Positions 1-10,640 of a stretch of DNA of 64,000 nt are shown in pieces. The translations under genes were made by a program, and so were the position numbers. Position 1 is the stretch's first letter; each line of letters begins with the position of its first letter. The notes under the pieces were generated by a model. It worked only from the letters and a program-made list of their open reading frames with translations, was not told the origin of the DNA and ran no database searches. The stretch spans positions 135,483,697 to 135,547,696 of the forward strand of contig NC_073627.1 of the NCBI RefSeq assembly GCF_029407905.1. The letters run 5' to 3'. This DNA comes from Bubalus kerabau (Eukaryota; Chordata; Mammalia; Artiodactyla; Bovidae).

Positions 1-19
1 CCAAAAAAATACCTGTGGA

Positions 20-367
20 TTAGACATCCCCTAGGGACCAAGCAAGAGTCTGAAGAAAGATCACACCTGTTGGATGAGGGCAAAGCAGAACAGGTCCCTT
101 ATTCCCCCAAGGAGTCTTGCTGACACTGGAAACAGCCCCAGCCAACCGGCCAGCTACGCTAGGTGGAGACCTTCCTTGCCTCTTCCACTGGCCCCAGGCT
201 CCCTTTGGCAACTTGGCCACAGCTTCATATTTGTTTATTTTTCCTGCAGAGGTTTTTGCAGTATATCTCCCAAGTGGGACAACTACATCAATAAGGTCCA
301 TTGCATCACGAGTGTGATGAAGAACAGAGTCTGGCTTGTTGGCTGAGGCTTCCGGTCCAGTGCACAA
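20..367 (-). other. Unassigned 115-codon open frame at the left edge
   Basis: A minus-strand frame of 115 codons runs from an ATG at 367 to a stop at about 20, and it does not overlap any repeat I recognise. The middle part (about residues 12-60) has a mixed, non-repetitive composition, with no low-complexity stretch or known motif that I can name. On the minus strand there is no good polypyrimidine tract before it, and the only donor-like site (GGCAAGG, near 175-185) would be a GC donor. It could be an exon of a gene continuing left of the window, a decayed pseudogene, or a conserved noncoding block that happens to be open. Protein function is not inferred. Confidence 0.2.
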
Positions 368-460
368 GGCACTCTCTCACACACACGTACTCCCCACCCC
401 TCAACAGTCTAGCCCCTTATGCCCTCACCAGCACTTTTCCCCTCCTCTAATTCCATTCTG

Positions 461-672
461 GGCTTCCAAGATAGCTCAGTGGTAAAGAATCCACCTGCCA
501 ATGCGAAAGAAATGGGTTCTATCCCTGGGCCGGAAAGATCCCCTGGGGAAGGAAATGGCAACCCACTCCACCCTTCTTGCCTGGAAAATCCCATGGACAG
601 AGGAGCCTGGTAGGCTACAGTCCCTGGGGTCACAAGAGTCAGACACGGCTAACTAAACAACAACAACCACAC
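461..672 (+). mobile_element. Bov-tA SINE, full length, with TSD
   Basis: It has a tRNA-Glu-like head (gcttcc..ctcagtggtaaagaatcc, B-box-like ggttctatccct) followed by the BovB-derived A unit and an (AAC)n tail. A perfect 10-bp duplication, TTCCATTCTG, flanks it at 451-460 and 673-682, which fixes the insertion limits. Confidence 0.95.
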
Positions 673-1102
673 TTCCATTCTGCCCCGGGACCCCACTCTA
701 GCCTGCTTGGTCCACACTTCCATCTCCCAAAGCACTGACCACAGATCCTATTCTTCCCCATCCCAGAACCTTCAGTCCTCCACCACCTCGACACAATCCT
801 TCCACCATCTCCGCCTGTCAGATCCTTCCCGGATACAAAATTGTCAATAGCCGTTTTCTCTGGCTGATGAAATTACAGGTTATCTTTTTCTTTCCAAGAT
901 TTGGAGCAATGAGCCCATGCTAGTCTTATAGTCAGAAAAGCACAATGAAGTCATGCTTCAAGACCCTGCCATCCTGCAAGGCCCCCCTTTACTCTAACAC
1001 CTAGTTACCTGTCTACTCTGAAATCCTACTGCTCTCAGCCCTACCACAAATGTCTATGTACTTGAGTTAGTTGACTGTGTGTAAATGTTTGAGCACGTCC
1101 TT

Positions 1103-1308
1103 GCGTGCTCAGTCATGCCCAACTGTTTGCAACCCCATGGACTATAGTCCACTAGACTCCTCTGTCCATGGGATTTCCCAGGCAAGAAGACTGGATTGGG
1201 TTGCCATTTCCCCCTTCAGGGGATCCTCCTGACCCAGGGACCAAACCCGTGTCGCCTGTGTCCCCTGCATTGGCAGGTAGGTTCTTTACAACTAGCTCCA
1301 CCTGGGAA
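1103..1308 (-). mobile_element. Bov-tA SINE, antisense
   Basis: The reverse complement matches the Bov-tA layout: the 3' A unit comes first on the plus strand (cagtcatgcccaactg..ccatgggattt) and the tRNA-like head last (cattggcaggtaggttcttta). It is diverged from the younger copies in the window. Confidence 0.9.
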
Positions 1309-1324
1309 TGTTGGATACCCACAA

Positions 1325-1435
1325 CCAAATCGTAAATGCCATGAAAGCAGGGACTTTTCACACACATCTGCCCTCCCTGCACAGCCCTTTGCATATAGCT
1401 GGGTTCCATGCACATAGTGAATTGTGAATGTGACT
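1325..1435 (+). repeat. Possible L2/MIR-type 3' end fragment
   Basis: The text resembles the L2 3' end (gaaagcagggactt ... cacagccctttgcatatagc ... tagtgaattgtgaatg). It is short and old, so the family call is tentative. Confidence 0.35.
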
Positions 1436-1624
1436 TGGCGATTACAAGAGTTTCAGGGATGGACATGATATGCCTTACTTTGGTTTGGGGGCCGGAAGGT
1501 ACAGGGGTGGTGGTGTTGGAATCATTGCAAGTTAGAATGCAGGGGTCTTAGAGTTCGTATAACCCAATGGCCTGCATTTATACAGACTCTCTAACATTGA
1601 ATTTGCCCAGCAATAGCATTTTCT

Positions 1625-1745
1625 TACTCCCACCACATGAGCAGCCAAACTAAGGCCTGGAGAGGTAAAGCAATTTGGCCCACGAGTCCAGAACCCACAT
1701 CTCCTGTCACCCAGCCCACGCTTTAACCACTAAACCACAGCTGCC
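1625..1745 (-). repeat. MIR fragment, antisense
   Basis: Shows the characteristic antisense MIR run: taaggcctggagaggtaaagc, a 'cccacatctcctg' block and 'ctttaaccactaaaccacagctgcc'. Confidence 0.6.
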
Positions 1746-1811
1746 ACCCCAAGACCTTATTAATAGCCATTTCTCCCCCCAGTCAGCGGTTGGACATGGC
1801 TTGCCAGGTTA

Positions 1812-1856
1812 ATAATTTGTTCATTAGGTGCCTAATGAATTACTTGCTAATTGCTA
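1812..1856. promoter_or_regulatory. Candidate cluster of homeodomain-type (TAAT/ATTA) sites with a 20-bp palindrome
   Basis: Inside 45 bases there are several TAAT/ATTA cores. At 1820-1839 two perfect 9-base arms, TTCATTAGG and CCTAATGAA, are separated only by TG. Paired head-to-head TAAT cores are typical binding geometry for homeodomain dimers. The link to function is inference. Confidence 0.35.
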
Positions 1857-2179
1857 ACTTGATGAACAGCCAGCAGTCCCCATCTGCCTGGAGAAATGGA
1901 AGCAAATAACCACAGAAGAGCTGGCCAAGCTCCGGTCTCTGGAGAGCAGGAATTTTCAGCCTGAGAGGGTGGTGGCCATGGCTCCCAGGGAAGAAGACTG
2001 TGTTGGCCAGTCGCCTGGAATACTGAGAAGTTCCCAGGGAGTTGTACCTTCCAGGTAAGCCAGCGCGGACGGGTGACTCTTGTTGGACCTATAAGCTCCC
2101 TACAAAAGTTTAGGGCTGCCCAGATCATCTTCCAATCTTCAAGCCTTCTCTCCACAAAAAGTTCCCTATTGATTTTCTT

Positions 2180-2353
2180 TCTTTTTTTTTTTTAATATTT
2201 ATTTATTTGGCTGCACTGGGTCTTAGTTGCAGCATTTGAACTCTTAGTTGCAGCATGGGGAATCTAGTTCCCTGACCAGGTATTGAACCTGGGACCCCCT
2301 GCATGGGTAGCACAGAGTCTTAGTCACTGGACCACCAGAGAAGTCCCCTTAAC
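2180..2353 (-). mobile_element. CHR-type tRNA-derived SINE, antisense, with TSD
   Basis: The poly-T stretch and 'ggctgcactgggtcttagttgcagca' mark an antisense cetartiodactyl CHR SINE ending in 'ccagagaagtcccc'. The duplication GATTTTCTT occurs at 2171-2179 and 2354-2362. Confidence 0.85.
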
Positions 2354-2454
2354 GATTTTCTTATATTTTCATTTTCTCTGAACTTCTACCACTTGAAGTC
2401 GGTACTGTTCAATTTAAATGTCATCTTGTGTTTTCTCTGAGTGTTGGTCTGGTC

Positions 2455-2598
2455 TCCCCATCTTGAAGGCAGACACAAGATCGCTATTGGACTCCAAGCC
2501 TCCTGAGAATATAAGCCACATCTTTCTTGTTCATCCTTTCATCTCCCATACCAACAGTGCCCAAATTCATAAGTATTTATTAAAGGAATGAATAATTC
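2455..2598 (+). repeat. L2-like 3' end fragment
   Basis: The pattern 'cctcctgagaatataagccacatc ... accaacagtgcccaaattc ... taaaggaatgaa' follows the L2 3' terminus. It is diverged. Confidence 0.4.
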
Positions 2599-2619
2599 AT
2601 ACTTTCCTGGATACATCTA

Positions 2620-3320
2620 TATTGGCTTGCTAAGGCTGCCATAACAAAATGCCACAGACTGGGTGGCTTCAACAACAGAAATACATTCTCTCACAATTCT
2701 GGAGGCTGGAAGTCCATGATTAAGATCCAACCAGTCCATTCTGAAGGAGATCAGCCCTGGGATTTCTTTGGAAGGAAGGATGCTAAGGCTGAAACTCCAG
2801 TACTTTGGCCACCTGATGCGAAGAGTTGACTCATTGGAAAAGACTCTGATGCTGGGAGGGATTGGGGGCAGGAGGAGAAGGGGACGACAGAGGATGAGAT
2901 GGCTGGATGGCATCACTGACTCGATGGACGTGAGTCTGAGTGAACTCTGGGAGTTGCTGATGGACAGGGAAGCCTGGTGTGCTGCAATTCATGGGGTCGC
3001 AAAGAGTCAGACACGACTGAGCGACTGAACTGAACTGAACTGAGGCTGGGGTTCTCCTTGGCTTGTACACGGCCACCTTCTCACTAAGTCCTCGTGTGGC
3101 CCTTCCTCCGTGTGTGAGCATCCATGGTGTCCTCATGCATGCAAATTTCTTCCTATAGGACACCCTTACAGGATTTGATTAAGGCCCATTTTAACAACCT
3201 CATTTTAACTTTATTACCTCTTTGGAGACCTTAACTCCAGATACAATCACATTCGGAGAGAGTGAATGGTCAGGATTTCAACATAGAAATTGGGGATGGG
3301 CACAATTCTCCATATAACAA
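2620..3320. mobile_element. Ancient LTR-like repeat split by a BovB insertion
   Basis: The left part (2620-2724: ctaaggctgccataac ... acagactgggtggcttcaacaacag ... ctggaggctggaagtcc) and right part (3043-3320: ctccttggcttgtac ... acaacctcattttaac ... acaattctccatataac) together form one common old mammalian LTR-like repeat. It probably belongs to the ERVL/MaLR group; I do not assign an exact family. It has no coding content. Confidence 0.6.
2725..3042 (+). mobile_element. BovB LINE 3' end, inside the LTR-like repeat
   Basis: This is the terminal part of ORF2 plus the 3' end. The encoded peptide reads KLQYFGHLMRRVDSLEKTL ... GIGGRRRRGRQRMRWLDGIT in the plus frame, and it ends with repeated CTGAA units. 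It is heavily 5' truncated and moderately young, with a long open frame. Confidence 0.92.
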
Positions 3321-3366
3321 TTTCCCACCCTGCAATGCATATCTCAGCGCTCCACATGTATTAAAG

Positions 3367-3572
3367 CATGGGTCCCCAACACCCGCCCCCACCGGCCACA
3401 CAGCAGGAGGTGAGCCATGAGGGGCAGGTGAGCAACAAAGCCTTATCTGTATTTACAGCCACTCCCCATGACTTGCATTACTGTCTGAACCATGCCCCAC
3501 GTCCCCACCATTCATGGAAAAACTGTCTTTTGCATATCCAGTCCCTGGTGCCCCAAAGGTTGGGGACCACTG
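3367..3572. mobile_element. MER1-type nonautonomous hAT DNA transposon with intact 8-bp TSD
   Basis: Its ends are inverted repeats: CATGGGTCCCCAAC at the left and GTTGGGGACCACTG at the right, 12 of 14 bases pairing. Exact 8-bp duplications TATTAAAG lie at 3359-3366 and 3573-3580, the length made by hAT transposases. The body is internally deleted (206 bp) and noncoding. Confidence 0.85.
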
Positions 3573-3580
3573 TATTAAAG

Positions 3581-3748
3581 AGTCATGCATGCTAAGTCGC
3601 TTCAGTCGTGTCTGATTCTTTGCGACCCTATGGACTGTAACCCACCAGGCTCCTCTATCCATGGGGTTTCTCCAGGTAAGAACACTGAAGTGGGTTGCCA
3701 TGCCCTTCTCCAGGGATCTTCCCAACCCAGGGATCAAACCAAAGGCTC
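3581..3748 (-). mobile_element. Bov-tA-type SINE, antisense, 5' truncated
   Basis: The A unit (cgcttcagtcgtgtctgattc ... ccatggggtttctccagg) is followed by only part of the tRNA-related head. It directly abuts the right TSD of the hAT element, so the two insertions share a border. Confidence 0.88.
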
Positions 3749-3934
3749 CAAATTTGGAGCTTTCCATTTTCTCTGGGGGAAGGGTTCATCTTGGTGACCT
3801 GGTTCACAGTCATGCTCATATCCCAGAAAAACTCCAGGGTGGAATATTTAAGGCAAACCCTCTTGGTCATGTTGGTTCCCAAATCCTTATAGCCCTGTTA
3901 TTTTTGAAATCACTTTCGAGCAGTGCTGAATAGA

Positions 3935-4145
3935 GATGATGATTTTTCACATTTGCATAGCAATTTTTCTTATCAGAGCACGTTCTCGTTTTATCCCTCC
4001 AGCATGGCTGTGAGGGAGGAAGTGGAGGGTTACGATGTCCATCTTACAGACAAAGAATTGAAGTAAGAAGGAATTAATCAGCTTTCCCGAGTCGTGACTT
4101 TCACTCCCAGGTCCCTTCCTAGGAACTCCTGTAGGACAGACCTCG
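3935..4145 (-). repeat. MIR-like fragment, antisense
   Basis: Traces of antisense MIR: 'cacatttgcatagc', 'gaggaagtggagggtt..tccatcttacagacaaagaattg'. It is strongly diverged. Confidence 0.45.
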
Positions 4146-4554
4146 GTCATTTCCAGCTCTGTGTCTGAAGACCCAGCCAGGACCAGGCACAAAGGGGACA
4201 CTCAGGGATGTTTGGCATTAATGACAATGAGCTGCCGTTAGAACCCTGACCCAGCGTAGAAAGAGGCTGAAAAATCAGTATTGACTACCACCACTCACCC
4301 CCTCCCAAACACCCTCGAGGGCCCAGTAGGCAGCCAGCTTCAATGCCTGAGGTTCCCATGCCAGCCTGCTTTTCAGTCAAGACCCCGAAGCCCAAGGTTA
4401 AACTGAACATGATTCTGAGAGATAATATATCTATTATCACTTCCACACTGCTCCCAGGGACAATAATGAAAATGTGTTTATGATACAATCACAAAATCAT
4501 TTCACATATTATTTATTTTTATCCTTTTATGTCACAAGTATTTTTAGAATCTCC

Positions 4555-4775
4555 CTCTGATATATTGTGGAGTGAAGCAGGGTATACATTTTCCCAAATG
4601 CATTATCTCATTTCATCCTCCGAACAAAGCTTAAATGTGGATGAGAAGGATATCATACCCATTTGGCAGAGAAGTAAAGCAAGACAGAGAGGTCAAGTAT
4701 TTGCCCAAGTGGAACAAGAAGCAGCGGGCCTGACTCACACTGCCTGTCCTTTGCTCAGCATCTCTAGATTGGTGT
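4555..4775 (-). repeat. MIR-like fragment, antisense
   Basis: Antisense MIR texture: 'gcattatctcatttcatcctc ... ggatatcatacccatttggcagagaagtaaag ... ggtcaagtatttgcccaag'. Confidence 0.5.
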
Positions 4776-4820
4776 GGGAGGAAGTCTGAGGAAGCTAACC
4801 AGGAGGGGCTCCTTCTTAGG

Positions 4821-5040
4821 ACCGGTTTGTTGTTTAGCTAAGTTGTGTCTGACTTTTCTGCAACTTCACAGGCTGTAGCCTGCCAGGTTCCTCTGTCCGT
4901 AAGATTTCCCAGGCTAGAACACCGGAATGGGTTACCATTTCCTTCTCCATGGGATGTTCACAACCCGAGTTGTGAGGGATTAAACCCGAGTCTCCGGCCC
5001 TGCAGGTGGATTCTTTACTGCTGAGTCACCTAGGAAGCTC
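4821..5040 (-). mobile_element. Bov-tA SINE, antisense, with short TSD
   Basis: Full Bov-tA in reverse: 'gttgtgtctgacttttctgc ... ctgccaggttcctctgtcc ... gattctttactgctgagtcacc'. TCTTAGG is repeated at 4814-4820 and 5041-5047. Confidence 0.9.
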
Positions 5041-5318
5041 TCTTAGGGCAGGAGGAAAAGAGAAAACCCTGCACCAGCAGATGCCAGATTCTATCTGCAG
5101 AAGTATCATCTTTGGCACAGAGTTTTTGAACACTTTGTACCTGAATTATTTCAACTGAGGTGCAGACTCTCCAGCCCCACACTGGCCCCATCACATCTTA
5201 CTGCATCAGTCTCCACTGTGCATGGTTATGTTGCCATCCGGATGCTAATGGATTTTGAGTCTGCAGTCCTCTTTGGTCTGTGAATAGCAGCCTCGTAGTG
5301 ACCTTCCATGAAAGAAAG

Positions 5319-5517
5319 AAAGTGAAAGTGAAAGTCACCGAGTCCTGTCCGACTCTTTGCAACCTCATGGACTACACAGTCCATGGAATTCTCCAGGCCA
5401 GAATACCGGAGTAGGTAGCCATTCCCTTCTCCAGGGGATTTTCCCAACTCAGGGATTAAACCCAGGTCTCCCACATTGCAGGAGGATTCTTTGCCAGCTG
5501 AGCCACTTGGGCAGCCC
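5319..5517 (-). mobile_element. Bov-tA SINE, antisense
   Basis: Starts in the GTGAAAGTGAAAGT tail typical of one Bov-tA subfamily (reverse of CACTTTCACTTTC) and ends with the tRNA-like head 'ggattctttgccagctgagcc'. Confidence 0.92.
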
Positions 5518-7093
5518 AATGGATATTTGGGATGGAAGAAATCCCAAATGGGATGGTACAAGACGGGCCTCAGGAAGGGGGCGTGGGGTAACAGCCAATG
5601 CAAACTGCACTCCCCGTCCCCCTCACCCAGCAACAGAATTCTGCCAAGGTCAGCAGACCCTGCACCAGGCAATGGAGTCTGGAGATTTAGGCCCCCAGAG
5701 GCTGCTCCCCCTACATTCCTGGGCATAACTGGACCACATTTTCTACCCTCTTTGATCATCCTCCAACACATGGTGTGAAATAGGCAGAATAAACCAGCCA
5801 TGGTCTCTCATTAGCTCAGCCAACCAGGAGAAGGTGTGAGCTTCACAATCTCCATAAAAAACCCATACAAAAGGCACACAGCCATTGACACAATAGTCCC
5901 ACTGCTGGCTCCCTGCCAGCTTTTTTCTCTGATGAACACAGGTGGTCCAAACCCAAACAGGTCCCCTGCTGCCAAGTATAAGCCTGGACTCCTGGGTAAA
6001 TGACCTGAAACATACAGTCCTTGTCCACCCCTCCTCACCAGGCATGTCTGTCTCTAGCCTGAGTGTGCTCAGCCTCCCAGCCTCTCTCCTCCTCCCCTCA
6101 TTGGTCTGGAGCTTTAGAGTTGCTCTTTTGTCTCATACTGATGTCATCTAGCTCTTCAAGCCCTTCCCTTCCTCGAGCAGAGTCCATCCTGGGCCTTTGC
6201 TGCCAGCATAGATCAAAATCTGTGACCATGTGGTGCCAGGTTTTGGCATGCTGAGGATGTAAAAGGAATGAGAGGTGGGAGCATGGCAACTCCCAGTAGG
6301 ATGGAGGGAGAAGGAGGCATCAAAGGAGCTGTCACTCAGAGACCCACTCACAGCAGGACTGAGGCAATGCCAAGGATCCAGGGGTGTGTTACTGCGAGAG
6401 TGGGTTGCACACACTCAATGGATCTGATGGTGTTGGTGGGAATGTCAGCTACGGAGGCTGAATTCTCTGGGCCTCTGTTGCACAAAGAGGAGACAACGCA
6501 GGACGAAGGCCCTGGCTCCTGGAAAGGGGCCCCAGGAAGGAGGTGAGAGATGCACTTAAACACGCCTAGTACTTCTTATGCCCCGGGTACCAGTCTTGGT
6601 GAAACTGGGAGGGTCTTCTAGCAACCAGACAATCTCACTGGGGTAGAAGGGAAACCTGGAAAGCAACTTCACTCTCACAGGACATCAGAGGCAGGGGACT
6701 GCCTCTTGGTGGCTTTACAGAAATATTTGACACTTCTACTCTTTCCAGAAAATTCATTATCAAACTTTACTTAGAACAGGATGGTGGCTGGGCTAGCCTC
6801 TCTGGGCCCCCAGGAGAGAGGGAGAGCCGTGTGCACAGAGCAAGACAGACCCAAACCCCCATGCTGGGCCAGGACCAAACATGTACTTGCAGTCACCTCT
6901 TTGGAAGCCACCAGGGCCCCTGTGGAGTGTCCTCTGGGTGGCATCTCTCTGTTCTCTCTGCCTCTTGCCTGCAGCCCTGGAACAGAAGCCAGAGCTGGCC
7001 TCCCCTGAGGCAGGCTCACAAGTGGTCCACACCTCAGTCAGTGCTGCCAGAGGTCCCACCAGAGGCTGGGGGCTGGATCTTCTCTGCAGCTCT
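5518..7093. other. Mostly unique sequence, no gene recognised
   Basis: I see no clear repeat or gene here. A 9-bp-arm inverted repeat (ATTTGGGAT / ATCCCAAAT, 5525-5549) is the only local structure. 5745-6050 could be a decayed LTR, but I cannot assign it. Confidence 0.4.
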
Positions 7094-7306
7094 GAAACTG
7101 AAAATGTTAGTCATTCAGTCATATCCAACTTTTTTGACCCCATGGACTGTACCTCACCAGGCTCCTCTGTCCATGGGATTCTCCAGGCAAGAATACTGGA
7201 GTGGGTTGCCATGCCTCTCTCCAGGGGATCTTCCCAACCGAAGGATGAAACCCGCATCTCTCATGTCTCCGGCACTGGCAGGAGGGTTCTTTACCGCTAG
7301 CACCAC
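7094..7306 (-). mobile_element. Bov-tA SINE, antisense, with TSD
   Basis: A complete reversed Bov-tA flanked by perfect 9-bp repeats TGCAGCTCT at 7085-7093 and 7307-7315. Confidence 0.95.
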
Positions 7307-7754
7307 TGCAGCTCTAACCCTTCTAAATTCCCAAGCCACTTTTCCACAGCTCCTAGGGAATGTGGGGCTGGTTTCCCCAGGCTGGATCAGCCAGGCAGTT
7401 GAGTGCCCCTCCCAGGACTAAATCCCAAAGAATGTCTCGGCTAACCAAACTCTAACCAAACTCATGGGCAGGGCCCAAGAATGTAGAGTGTCCCCTGTCC
7501 TCCATCCACCTGGGGTGCTTGGTGGGCTCGAGGAACAGCCGTTTATAGTCCCAAAGTCCACAGCCCCTCTCCACAGGTTTTTCAAATGCCAGAGACCCTA
7601 GGGTCCCCCTGCGTACAAAGCCCTCCCCTATGCACACCCCCAAAGGCTGTCCTGAAGAGCTCCACTCTAGGAGTGAAACGGGGGTCTTCCCCTCCACCCC
7701 CAGCCCAGGACACTCACTGCAGAGTCTGCCTTAGCTTCCTTTGTTGTTGTTGTT

Positions 7755-8010
7755 TTTTAATTTTAAAAAAATTAATTATAGATTCACTGGAAGTTATAAT
7801 TTTAAAAAAACAGCATGACGGGTCTCATAGACCCTTCATGCAGTTTCCCCTAACAGTTACAATGGACATAACTCTCCTACAGTATCACCAGGAAACCAAC
7901 AGAGCACCGTGAGTGCCTGCAGTCCCCAGCCACTTGCTCACACGCAACCACCGCTGCAACCAAGATACAAAGCCATCCGTTGCCACCAAGGCCCCTCCTC
8001 CTCTTCCTCC
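7755..8010 (-). repeat. Ancient L1 (L1M-like) 3'-UTR fragment, antisense
   Basis: Matches the general text of old antisense L1 3' UTRs: 'attatagattcactggaagttataat ... gggtctcatagaccc..catgcagtttcccc ... agtatcaccagg..ccaagatac'. No ORF is left. Confidence 0.45.
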
Positions 8011-8479
8011 CCCACACACACCCCTGCCCCTATCCTCACCTCCCCAGCCCCAGGTCGTCACTAGCGGTTTTCTATCTCTGTTAAGTATGTCACTTCCGGT
8101 CTTTGCCCCACTGAGCTAGTGGCCATTGGAAACCACCTCAGAGACAGGGCAGACCCCAGATGAGAAGACTGACCAGGGCCAGCAGGCCCAGGACACAAGT
8201 GGCCCCAGGAGTCCAGCCTCACCTGGATCCAGGTATCTCACATACCTGCAGCCTGTGTGCCCCAAACCTGCCTTCACCTGCCCGTGTCAGGCCTTCTCAC
8301 TCCTGTCCCAGTTTGCCTCCATGCATCTTGCTGCCCTGGACAGGGTCCCTCATCTGTCTGGCACTGGAAAGCAGCTGCTCTCTGCTGCCCTCATCAGGCA
8401 GTCTGCTGCTTCAAGTGTCTGGGTCCCAGGATTTTAATTTGAAATTCTCCCAAGTCATGCTTCCCCATACTGTACTGAC
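8011..8479. other. Unique C-rich sequence, no gene recognised
   Basis: Pyrimidine-rich sequence with open frames lacking any domain. Nothing supports a gene. Confidence 0.4.
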
Positions 8480-8815
8480 ATAATTCATTTTTATTACCTA
8501 AATATAGGGCTTAATATTTTTCCCTGTTAAATTTCATCTTGTTTGTTTCAGGCATCATTTCAGCTTATCAGGATGTTTTCAAAGCCTCAGCTATCTCTCT
8601 GGACCTCAATTATCCCTTCTAACTGTCCTCTAAAAATTTAATAATGCTGCCCTCTGTGTCTTCACCCACGTCACAGATGAAAGGTTGACTTGAAGCGAGC
8701 TCTGTGGCACAATACTAGGAGCCCCCCTTCTAAACTGAGATTTGAGATTTAATCAATCTCCTTTAGGGAACAATTTTTCAGCAACTGTAGGTCCCCCGCA
8801 AGTGCATATCAGCTG
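8480..8815 (-). repeat. L3/CR1-clade LINE relic, antisense
   Basis: Several diagnostic stretches appear in the expected order: 'cctgttaaatttcatcttgttt', then 'aatgctgccctctgtgtcttcacc', then 'gagctctgtggcacaatactagg'. These recall the antisense CR1/L3 3' region. It is very old, and the family call is by recall. Confidence 0.5.
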
Positions 8816-9160
8816 GACTTCTTTTTTTTCCATTTATTCACAAGGTTGCCATGAATGATTTTACACTGTCCATTCAAGGGTTGGCCAGCCGAGGTAGCTA
8901 AGCCTCATCAGTCTCTCAGTATAAAACATGCTCACACTTCCTTTTGTACCCAAGTTACAGTGCCTTTGAGTCTCCACTCACTTCATCAGGAGCCTGATTC
9001 CCAAATATGCCCAAGAACACTCAGGATTGTATACATTTATCTAAAACACAGCCCTCCAAAAAGCTACCTGGCTGCTTTACCTGCAAACAAACCAGAAACT
9101 CAGAGGCCAGTTTTGCTCCTGGGCCTTATTTGTAGAGGCAAAGATGGCTTTCTGAGGTCA

Positions 9161-9189
9161 GTCATGACGCTCAGTCATGTCCGACTCTA
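9161..9189 (-). mobile_element. 29-bp ultra-truncated Bov SINE with perfect TSD
   Basis: Only the very 3' end of a Bov SINE is present (gtcatgacgctcagtcatgtccgactct, antisense). It is bounded by TCTGAGGTCA at 9151-9160 and 9190-9199; an 11-bp reading including the next G is possible. Confidence 0.75.
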
Positions 9190-9269
9190 TCTGAGGTCAG
9201 ATAGAGGACATCAAATCTGCCCAGGACCCAGGTTTTGCATCTGTAATGGAAGCCTGCAGTTTTTCCCCC

Positions 9270-9773
9270 CTCCAAAGTTTACGCTTTTTATTTTGTATTG
9301 GAGTATACCCAGTTAACAATGTTGTGATAGTTTCAGATGAACAGCAAAGGGACTCAGCCATACATATTCATGTATCCACTCTCCGCCAAGGCCCCCCTCC
9401 CTCCCAGGCTGCCACATAACATTGAGCAGAGTTCCCGTGCTAGACAGTATGTCCTTGTTGGTTGGTCATTTTGAATACAGCAGTATGTACATGACCATCC
9501 CAAACTCCCTAACTGTCCCTTCCCTCCCCCACCCCACCCTGCAACCATAAGTTCATTCTCTAAGTCTGTGAGTCTCTTTCTCTTTTGTAAGTAAGGTCAT
9601 TTGTATCATTTCTTTTTAGATTCCACATATAAGGGATGTCATACAATATATCTCCTTCTTTTTCTGACTTACTTCACTCAGTGTGACAATCTCCAGGTCC
9701 ATTCATGTTGCTGCAAATGGCATTATTTCATTCCTTTTAGTGGCTGAGTAATATCCCATTCCATATGTACCAC
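9270..9773 (-). mobile_element. L1 3' end, antisense, 5' truncated, with TSD
   Basis: The 3'-UTR and end of ORF2 of an artiodactyl L1 in reverse (gagtatacccagttaacaatg ... cttacttcactcagtgtgac ... ggctgagtaatatcccattcc). ATGGAAGCCTGCAG occurs at 9246-9259 and 9774-9787, continuing into similar T/C runs, and marks the target duplication. Confidence 0.88.
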
Positions 9774-9796
9774 ATGGAAGCCTGCAGCTTTCCCCC

Positions 9797-10640
9797 AGAC
9801 TCACCAGGGCTCCAGGACATTAGGGCTCCAGAACTGTCTCCCCCATACCCCTGACTGATGGTCCTACAGGCCGGACCCCAAGCCTGAGTCCCCCTTTCCT
9901 ACTGGTGAGTTTCTACCCATGGAGCCTTGCTGTTCTTTCCTGCCTGCAGCCATCAAATACACCCATGTGGGCAACAGGTCCCATTCCCCATCTCTGTGAG
10001 GACCCCTCTGCTCCTGTGTATGTTCAGGATAAAAACTGAAACTTAAGAGAAAGGTACCATCAACAAGGTTGCCCTCTACCCAAGTTCCATGTCACATGGA
10101 CAGTATCGGGAGAAGGGTAACCCTTCATCCACCACTCTGGGCTGAGCAGAAGTGCCCTGTGCCACCCTGATGATCAATTTAACAGCTGTCAAAAGAAGAA
10201 AGGAGGTGGGATTATCTGCTTTGTTCTAAGTGAACTCATGCTGGCTTCTAGAAATCACCTTTCTTTTCTAAGAACTCACAAATCATCAATTTCAGGCATC
10301 TGTTTCAGAATTTTGCCAAGAATCAACATTGAAATGACTGAATGATCATTTCCAGAATCAGGGAAGGTTTCAGGCTAACTGGGCCTGATGAATGAGTAAG
10401 ATCCTTAAGTGGAAACCAAGGCTTCTCCAAGCCCTGTCAGCTGTTCTTCCCCTCTCACTCGCCATCATGACCACATTCACACCCACATGTTCACACATGT
10501 ACCCAGGAGAAACCCTCTACTGAACTATGCTCAGAGGACCCCACAGCCCCTCTAACAAGGACATGCCATCCAGCACAAAGACACTCAAAGTCAGCATTCC
10601 TGATTCCTCCCCATCTTTTCATCTCATTCAGAATGGCTGT
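9797..10640. other. Unique sequence, nothing recognised
   Basis: No SINE, LINE or gene signature stands out. Confidence 0.4.

Noticed and set aside
461..560. tRNA-like sequence with A/B-box motifs (and the same in every Bov-tA and CHR SINE head)
   Set aside because: These are SINE heads derived from tRNA; the cloverleaf is decayed and fused to SINE bodies, so they are not tRNA genes.
5525..5549. 9-bp-arm hairpin (ATTTGGGAT / ATCCCAAAT)
   Set aside because: Short, isolated and without a T-run or other context; expected by chance in 64 kb.
5226..5801. 191-codon minus-strand open frame
   Set aside because: Contains a translated Bov-tA; no homology recognised.
6831..7421. 196-codon plus-strand open frame
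   Set aside because: About a third is antisense Bov-tA translation; splice or domain evidence is missing.
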